Shown piece after piece: positions 58,950 to 64,000 of a stretch of 64,000 nucleotides of DNA. Position numbers and translations under genes: made by a program. This DNA comes from Chloroflexota bacterium (GTDB lineage Bacteria > Chloroflexota > Anaerolineae > UBA4142 > SHND01). The notes under the pieces are model-generated. The model had not been told where the DNA came from, did not search any database, and saw only the letters and a list, made by a program, of their open reading frames with translations. Location: assembly GCA_004295045.1 (NCBI GenBank), contig SHND01000030.1, positions 1 to 64,000 on the forward strand, written 5' to 3'. The first letter of the stretch is position 1; every line of letters starts with the position of its first letter.

Positions 58950-60119
58950 ATGTTTCCTATTTTCCGTCCGTGGCACATCGGCAGACTGTTCGGAATTCCG
59001 ATTCGGATTGACCCGAGTTGGGTCCTGATCTTCTTGCTACTCGTCTATCAACTGGCGACGTTTATTTTTCCCGTCGCGTTGGGAGTGCGCTTTCGGCGCG
59101 GCATCGCGTTTGATGTTATTGCGCTCGCGGTGATTGCAAGCTTGCTGCTCTTTGCCAGCGTCGTGGCGCACGAGCTCGCGCACGCTTTGATGGCGCGTGT
59201 GCGCGGCGTTTCGGTCTTGGGCATTACACTTTTTATTTTTGGCGGCGTCGCACAAATTGGCGACGAGCCCGATTCGCCCGCGACCGAATTTCTGATCGCG
59301 ATTGTGGGTCCGTTGATTTCGTTTGTGATTGCGATTTTGGCGGCGGGGATTTGGATTTGGCTGCAAGCGCTCGAGGGGCTTGGCACGTTCTATCGTACTC
59401 CTCTGCAATCCGCTTGGGTGTACATTGCTGTCGTTGCCTTTTACTTGGCACAGGCAAATCTATTGCTGGCGCTCTTTAATCTGCTGCCGGGCTTTCCACT
59501 TGACGGCGGGCGCGTCTTGCGCGCGCTGATTTGGGCAATTCTGAAAGATCAAAAACGCGCAACGTATTTGGCGATGTTGAGTGGACGCGGGATGGCGATA
59601 TTGATGGTGGCGGTGGGAGCGTTCATTTTGTTTCGCGGCGAATACGGCGGGGGTTGGTTGTTGTTGATGGCGTGGTTCCTGTGGCGCGCGGCGGGAGAAG
59701 CATATCACTCACTGCTCGCGCGCGAATTGTTGAAACAAGTCACCGTCGGCGAACTGATGCGCGCGCCGCTTCAGCGCGTAAGCGAAGCCCTGAGTTTGCG
59801 CGAACTGGCGGAATCGTTTGCCTCTTGGCTGCGTCCGCCTGCCTTGGCGATTGATTTGAATGGAAATGCCGTCGGGATTGTCGGCATGGAACAGGTAAAG
59901 CAAGTCGAACGCGCGAAATGGGAATCAACGCGTGTACGGCAGGCGATGTTGCCGCTCGGTGTTGATGTAGGGGTCACATCCAATGACACGGCGCTGCACG
60001 CGTTAAAACTTTTGACAGAGCGCGAACGTGAGGAAGTTGCCGTAATTCAGAATGGGCAGGTGGTTGGCATTATCGGACGCGAAGAATTGGCGCGCTATCT
60101 ACAAGCTCAAGGCGAGTAA
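58950..60119 (+). CDS. Site-2 protease (M50) with CBS domains
   Basis: 389 residues. GRLFGIPIRIDPSWVLIFLLL is the family start; HELAH in SVVAHELAHALMARVRGVSV (about residues 75-79) is the zinc H-E-x2-H, and NLLPGFPLDGGRVLRA (about 185) gives the third ligand Asp. About six membrane helices. The C-terminal 120 residues form a CBS pair (VGELMRAPLQRVSEALSLRE, and VRQAMLPLGVDVGVTSND), which would bind nucleotides and control activity. M50/CBS proteins cut membrane-bound substrates, as in sigma-factor release. It starts directly after a T-tract, with no ribosome site. Target unknown. Confidence 0.93.
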   Translation: MFPIFRPWHIGRLFGIPIRIDPSWVLIFLLLVYQLATFIFPVALGVRFRRGIAFDVIALAVIASLLLFASVVAHELAHALMARVRGVSVLGITLFIFGGVAQIGDEPDSPATEFLIAIVGPLISFVIAILAAGIWIWLQALEGLGTFYRTPLQSAWVYIAVVAFYLAQANLLLALFNLLPGFPLDGGRVLRALIWAILKDQKRATYLAMLSGRGMAILMVAVGAFILFRGEYGGGWLLLMAWFLWRAAGEAYHSLLARELLKQVTVGELMRAPLQRVSEALSLRELAESFASWLRPPALAIDLNGNAVGIVGMEQVKQVERAKWESTRVRQAMLPLGVDVGVTSNDTALHALKLLTEREREEVAVIQNGQVVGIIGREELARYLQAQGE

Positions 60120-60170
60120 ATTTGTGTTATTCGCGGAAATATGTTATTTGCAATGCACACGCGCGTCCAT

Positions 60171-60198
60171 TTTGCATTTCAACTAATTCGCGTATAAT
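60171..60198 (+). promoter_or_regulatory. Promoter of the ATP synthase operon
   Basis: TTTGCA (60171-60176) or TTGCAT (60172-60177), 15-16 bp, TATAAT (60193-60198). The predicted transcript starts near 60205, about 120 nt before the first gene at 60326. Confidence 0.6.
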
Positions 60199-60325
60199 TG
60201 TGCCGAATTGCACAAACGATATGCGGCTGCGCGATGCGTCAACCGTGCGCCAAAGCCCAGTGCGTCCTTTTTTATGTCTCGGAATGCGCGCTTGGTGCGA
60301 AACTGCGAATACAGGAGTCACCGGC

Positions 60326-60589
60326 TTGATCCGCCTCGAACTGATTGATTGGCGTTGGGTTATGCGCTTGGCAGTAACGCTGTTGGCGCTCGCGGTCTTG
60401 CCAATCCTTCTGGGCATGACGCTTGACCGACAGCTGCAAACTTCCCCCGTCCTGACATTGTTTATGCTACTACTTGGTTTGAATCTCGGAATCTTTATCA
60501 TTGCGCGCCAGGTGGCTGCCCTGTTTCTAGAAATTTCTCCCATCCAACCCGAGTCTGCATCTGAATCTCCCGGAGGAGACCCGTGCTAA
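60326..60589 (+). CDS. ATP synthase accessory subunit (AtpI/AtpZ-like)
   Basis: 87 residues from TTG 60326 with AGGAG (60313-60317) at 8 bp; ATG 60221 in the same frame would add 35 non-homologous residues. Two membrane helices (about 12-32 and 42-65) in VMRLAVTLLALAVLPILLG and LTLFMLLLGLNLGIFIIARQ, as in the small AtpI/AtpZ proteins that assist c-ring assembly or Mg transport. The C terminus is acidic. It overlaps atpB by 7 bp, so it is translationally coupled to it. Confidence 0.8.
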   Translation: MIRLELIDWRWVMRLAVTLLALAVLPILLGMTLDRQLQTSPVLTLFMLLLGLNLGIFIIARQVAALFLEISPIQPESASESPGGDPC

Positions 60590-61542
60590 AAAACCCCAAA
60601 GTTTGGGTAATCGTTATCGCTGCAATCGTAATGGGCGCGCTTGTCAAAATTTTTACGCCCCTTTCCATCGAGGCAGTGAGGGCGTCCATCTCCTTTGCGC
60701 CCGAACAGCTGTTTGCTCCGCACATTGGCGGATATGTCTTTTCGATTTCGAATACGATGTGTACCACGTGGATCGCGATGTTGATCATCGTCATCCTTTT
60801 CTTTTTTGGCACACGTAAAATGCAGTTGATCCCCGGTGGACTGCAAAATGTGTTGGAAATGCTGATCGAGTACCTCGTCGGTTTGGCAGAAAGCGTGGCG
60901 GGACACCGCGCAATGAAATTCTTTGCGATTGCGTCCACGATTTTCATTCTGCTGCTCGTTTCCAACCTGATTGCGCTCATTCCCGGGTTTGGTCCCATCG
61001 GCGTCATTCATTTGGCGGAAGGAGAACATGCCCCGCAAGGAATTACAATCATCGGTGATGCGCCGTCCATCTTTGAAACCAAGCACGAACCCGGTCAAGA
61101 GGGTCCAATTCTCGCGCCGTTCGTTCGTGCGCCTGCAACGGATCTGAATCTGGCGCTCGCCCTCGCGCTAATTTCTGTCGTCATGACGCAGGTTTATGGT
61201 TTTCAAGCGCAAGGCGCCCGTTATCTGACGCGGTTCTTTAGTTTTGGACGCTTGCTCAAAGGCAACATTGCCTTTGGCTTGATTGATGTTTTTGTCGGGA
61301 TCGTCGAACTGATCAGCGAGATCATGAAGATCGTTGCGTTCACCTTTCGTCTTTTCGGCAACATCTTTGCAGGCGAAATCGTCTTGCTGATCATGGCTTA
61401 TCTGTTCTTGGTCTTGCCTTTTCCGTTCTATGGTCTGGAACTGTTCGTCGCAGTGATTCAGGCGTTTGTCTTTGCGGTTTTGACACTCGCCTTTATGACA
61501 ATCGCCTCCGCGGAGCACGAAGCCGGGGCAGAACATCACTAA
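60583..61542 (+). CDS. atpB: ATP synthase F0 subunit a
   Basis: 319 residues from GTG 60583 (GGAGGA 7 bp upstream). About six membrane helices; the key Arg in IVAFTFRLFGNIFAGEIVLLI (helix 5) that faces the c-ring, and the last helix VIQAFVFAVLTLAFMTIA. The extended loop EGEHAPQGITIIGDAPSIFE between helices 3 and 4 is typical of longer, Chloroflexota-like and similar a subunits. Conducts protons through the half-channels. Confidence 0.95.
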   Translation: MLKNPKVWVIVIAAIVMGALVKIFTPLSIEAVRASISFAPEQLFAPHIGGYVFSISNTMCTTWIAMLIIVILFFFGTRKMQLIPGGLQNVLEMLIEYLVGLAESVAGHRAMKFFAIASTIFILLLVSNLIALIPGFGPIGVIHLAEGEHAPQGITIIGDAPSIFETKHEPGQEGPILAPFVRAPATDLNLALALALISVVMTQVYGFQAQGARYLTRFFSFGRLLKGNIAFGLIDVFVGIVELISEIMKIVAFTFRLFGNIFAGEIVLLIMAYLFLVLPFPFYGLELFVAVIQAFVFAVLTLAFMTIASAEHEAGAEHH

Positions 61543-61554
61543 ACATATTGCAGT

Positions 61555-61859
<305 letters not shown>

Positions 61860-61881
61860 GGTAGATGCTGAGGCAACGCCA

Positions 61882-62418
61882 ATGGATAAACTAGGAATCA
61901 ATATCCCGTGGCTGCTCGCGCAGCTCATCAACGTCATCTTGATTTTGGTGCTCTTGCGCGTGCTCGCCTATAAACCAGTCCTCGCCATGCTCGACAAGCG
62001 CAAGAAAAAGATTGCCGAATCACTCGAGTATGCGGACAAGGTGAAAGCGGACGCCGCGGCGCAGCAAAAAGAATTTGAGCGCAAGTACGAAGAACAGCAG
62101 CGCGAGTTCAACGTGCGGCTGCAGAGTTCGCAGCAAGTCGCGGAACAGGAGCGTCAGCGTATTGTGGCGGATGCTCACGAAGAAGCGCTCAAAATTAAAG
62201 AATCCGCGCGCGGCGAACTCGACTATGAACGCAATCAGATGGTTGCTGAATTGCGTCAGCAAGTCATCGAGCTCTCTATGCTTGGCGCGCAGCGCGTGAT
62301 TGGCGCGAATCTCGATCAACAAAAATCGCGCCAGCTCGTCGAAAACTTTTTGAACGAAGTGGAATTCGGCGGCAACGGTCAAAAACCTGCGCTGACAAAG
62401 GAAGGCGCAGGGGCATAA
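61882..62418 (+). CDS. atpF: ATP synthase F0 subunit b
   Basis: 178 residues. One N-terminal membrane helix (INIPWLLAQLINVILILVLLRVLAY), then a long charged coiled coil (KVKADAAAQQKEFERKYEEQQREFN) forming the peripheral stalk, and the delta-binding C terminus (QVIELSMLGAQRVIGANLDQ). Standard length. It starts 22 bp after atpE and ends 1 bp before atpH. Confidence 0.95.
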   Translation: MDKLGINIPWLLAQLINVILILVLLRVLAYKPVLAMLDKRKKKIAESLEYADKVKADAAAQQKEFERKYEEQQREFNVRLQSSQQVAEQERQRIVADAHEEALKIKESARGELDYERNQMVAELRQQVIELSMLGAQRVIGANLDQQKSRQLVENFLNEVEFGGNGQKPALTKEGAGA

Positions 62419-62419
62419 A

Positions 62420-62935
62420 ATGTCCGACGTAACGAATTACGCACGCGCAATTTTTGAAAAAGCCGTCGAAAAGTATGGGCGCGATTTGCACGCCCTCAAT
62501 AGCGCGGTGGACAAGAGCAACCTGCTCACGCGGCTCGACAATCCGAGTGAATCCTTTGAGGGCAAGAAAGCATTGCTCAATGGAATGCTCCCGCCGAACG
62601 CGGATAATGAGGTGCGCAATCTCGCCTACCTGCTCGCCAGCAAAAATCAAGTCCACTTGATTGGTGAAATTGTATCTGCGTTTGATCGTCTCGTTACGGC
62701 AGGCGCACCATCCCACACGGCGCGCGTAACAACTACCATCGAGCTCAACAGTGAGGAGCGCGGCAAGCTTGAATCAAAATTGCGCGCGCAGTACGGCAAA
62801 GAGTTATTGTTTGATTATCGCCTCGACCCGGAAATTCTCGGCGGGGTTGTTGTGCGAATCGGTGACGTGGTCATTGATGGCAGCGTCGCAGGCAAACTCG
62901 CCGTAATGAAACAAAAAATGGAAACCGCGCGTTGA
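62420..62935 (+). CDS. atpH: ATP synthase F1 subunit delta
   Basis: 171 residues. An N-terminal six-helix domain (NYARAIFEKAVEKYGRDLHAL) binds the alpha N terminus; the C-terminal signature VRIGDVVIDGSVAGKLAVMKQKM is standard (R-I-G-D-x-V-I-D-G-S). Links F1 to the b stalk. ATG 62420 follows GGGGCATAAA. Its stop is followed by the short-word spacer before atpA. Confidence 0.94.
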   Translation: MSDVTNYARAIFEKAVEKYGRDLHALNSAVDKSNLLTRLDNPSESFEGKKALLNGMLPPNADNEVRNLAYLLASKNQVHLIGEIVSAFDRLVTAGAPSHTARVTTTIELNSEERGKLESKLRAQYGKELLFDYRLDPEILGGVVVRIGDVVIDGSVAGKLAVMKQKMETAR

Positions 62936-63010
62936 ATGCAAAACGCACAATGCCGAATGCACAACGTATTTCGACTTTTGTGCATTGTGCAATATGCATT
63001 GAGCATTGAC
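62936..63010. repeat. Short-word inverted repeat spacer (AATGCACA/TGTGCATT)
   Basis: Forward words GAATGCAAAACGCACAATGC and GAATGCACAACG are answered by TTGTGCATTGTGC, ATATGCATT and GAGCATT, so the 75-bp spacer folds into one stem with TTTCGAC at the top. The words are the same as those in 3119-3165, 60 kb away. Confidence 0.75.
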
Positions 63011-63014
63011 ATTT

Positions 63015-64000
63015 ATGGCAATTAACGTTCTGGACATTACTGAGCAAATCAAACGGCAGTTAGAAACGTTCGAAGCGCCTGTCCAAAAAATGGACGTGGG
63101 GCAGGTGATTGAAATCGGCGACGGCATCGCGCGTGTTTCGGGGTTGTCCAACGTCATGGCGGGCGAGCTCGTCGAATTTCCCAAGAATGGGACGCTCGCG
63201 CTCGCGCTGAATTTGGAGGACAGCAACGTCGGCGTCGTCATCATGGGCGATTACGAGGATTTGGAGGAAGGCGATCTCGTAAAAAGCACAGGACGCCTTG
63301 CTTCGGTGCCGGTGGGCGCTGCCTTGATTGGACGCGTCGTGAATGCCGTGGGGCAGCCCATTGACGGCAAAGGTCCGATTGATGCAACCTCCTTTCGCCC
63401 GGTTGAACGCATTGCGCCTTCGGTCGTTCAGCGCCAGCCCGTCAAGTCGCCGGTGCAAACCGGTGTCAAAGCGGTTGACGCGATGATTCCAATTGGACGC
63501 GGGCAACGCGAATTGGTCATCGGCGACCGCCAAACGGGCAAGACAGCGTTGTGCCTTGACGCGATTATCAATCAAAAAGGGCAAGATTTGATTTGCATCT
63601 ATGTCGCAATCGGACAAAAGCAGTCCACGATTGCGCAAGTCGTTGCCACTTTGGAAAAGTATGGCGCGATGGAATACACCACCGTTGTCAGCGCCTCCGC
63701 GTCCGACCCCGCGCCGCTGCAATATCTTGCGCCTTATTCAGGAACTTCGATGGGCGAAGAGATCATGGAAAATGGTGTGAACGTTGGCGGCAGAACGATT
63801 CGCGACGCGCTCATCATTTATGATGACCTCTCGAAACATGCGTGGGCGTACCGCCAAATCTCGCTGCTGCTGCGGCGTCCGCCCGGACGCGAAGCGTACC
63901 CCGGCGACATCTTTTATCTTCACTCGCGATTGCTCGAACGTTCTGCGCGTTTGAATAACGAACTCGGCGGCGGCTCGCTCACTTCGCTCCCGATCATCGA
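63015..64000 (+). CDS. atpA: ATP synthase F1 subunit alpha (3' end outside window)
   Basis: The first 328 codons of the alpha subunit from ATG 63015; the frame is open to the right edge. The beginning [20 protein letters not shown] is standard, [19 protein letters not shown] is the beta-barrel domain, P-loop GDRQTGKTA (about 170-178), [11 protein letters not shown], and the catalytic-domain ending [20 protein letters not shown]. Nucleotide-binding but mainly non-catalytic. It follows the short-word spacer; atpG, atpD and atpC presumably follow outside the window. Confidence 0.97.
   Translation, partial: MAINVLDITEQIKRQLETFEAPVQKMDVGQVIEIGDGIARVSGLSNVMAGELVEFPKNGTLALALNLEDSNVGVVIMGDYEDLEEGDLVKSTGRLASVPVGAALIGRVVNAVGQPIDGKGPIDATSFRPVERIAPSVVQRQPVKSPVQTGVKAVDAMIPIGRGQRELVIGDRQTGKTALCLDAIINQKGQDLICIYVAIGQKQSTIAQVVATLEKYGAMEYTTVVSASASDPAPLQYLAPYSGTSMGEEIMENGVNVGGRTIRDALIIYDDLSKHAWAYRQISLLLRRPPGREAYPGDIFYLHSRLLERSARLNNELGGGSLTSLPII

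Overview
The window looks like a chromosomal stretch of a free-living, probably Chloroflexota (Anaerolineae-like) bacterium. This is an inference from gene content and style: a NuoCD fusion, several B12-binding radical SAM enzymes, MNT/HEPN gene pairs, a class II fructose bisphosphatase, a rho / LysM-M23 / site-2-protease / ATP-synthase neighbourhood, and spacers built from short palindromic words. No rRNA or tRNA gene was seen. The first gene (aldehyde dehydrogenase) and the last (ATP synthase alpha) are cut by the window edges.

Layout. 1-12.4 kb: a plus-strand run with an aldehyde dehydrogenase, a metallophosphoesterase, three B12-binding radical SAM proteins, a radical SAM/SPASM protein, a family 2 glycosyltransferase, a cytochrome P450 and a lipoprotein. 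A toxin-antitoxin island interrupts it: an intact RelE/ParE-type pair, a HicAB pair whose toxin is broken, and remnants of other genes. This looks like an uncharacterised lipid or natural-product pathway. 12.6-23.4 kb: a respiratory operon, nuoB-nuoCD-nuoF-nuoG-nuoI, followed by a membrane Hdr/NarI-like iron-sulfur protein. An MNT-HEPN fusion sits between nuoF and nuoG, and separate MNT and HEPN genes sit between nuoG and nuoI. No nuoA, E, H or J-N is present here. 23.4-29.4 kb: single genes on one strand (GNAT acetyltransferase, tiny membrane protein, APH-like kinase, methyltransferase, DUF1697, quinone oxidoreductase, hydrolase). Several are separated by 100-150 bp imperfect inverted repeats with attC-like ends, so this resembles an integron cassette array without an integrase.

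29.4-37 kb: membrane and hypothetical proteins, then a secreted M6 metalloprotease bounded by strong terminators. 37-49.5 kb: a TUDOR-like protein, a GltD-type oxidoreductase, transaldolase, an NnrS-like haem protein, Hsp20, an AlkA-like glycosylase, two DUF488 proteins, a DUF2231-Rieske protein, three cupins, two hemerythrins (one with DUF2249), NDH-2 and an AhpD-like protein. Together these suggest a nitrosative/oxidative stress and redox island. 49.7-64 kb: housekeeping genes, namely rarA, a DUF1361 protein, a C39-TPR protein, murJ, glpX, rho, a LysM-M23 peptidase, an M50-CBS protease and the start of the ATP synthase operon (atpI-like, B, E, F, H, A).

The points most worth following up are the MNT/HEPN modules nested in a complex I operon, the attC-like cassette array, the radical SAM/P450 cluster, and a DUF488 gene whose expected ATG reads ATA.
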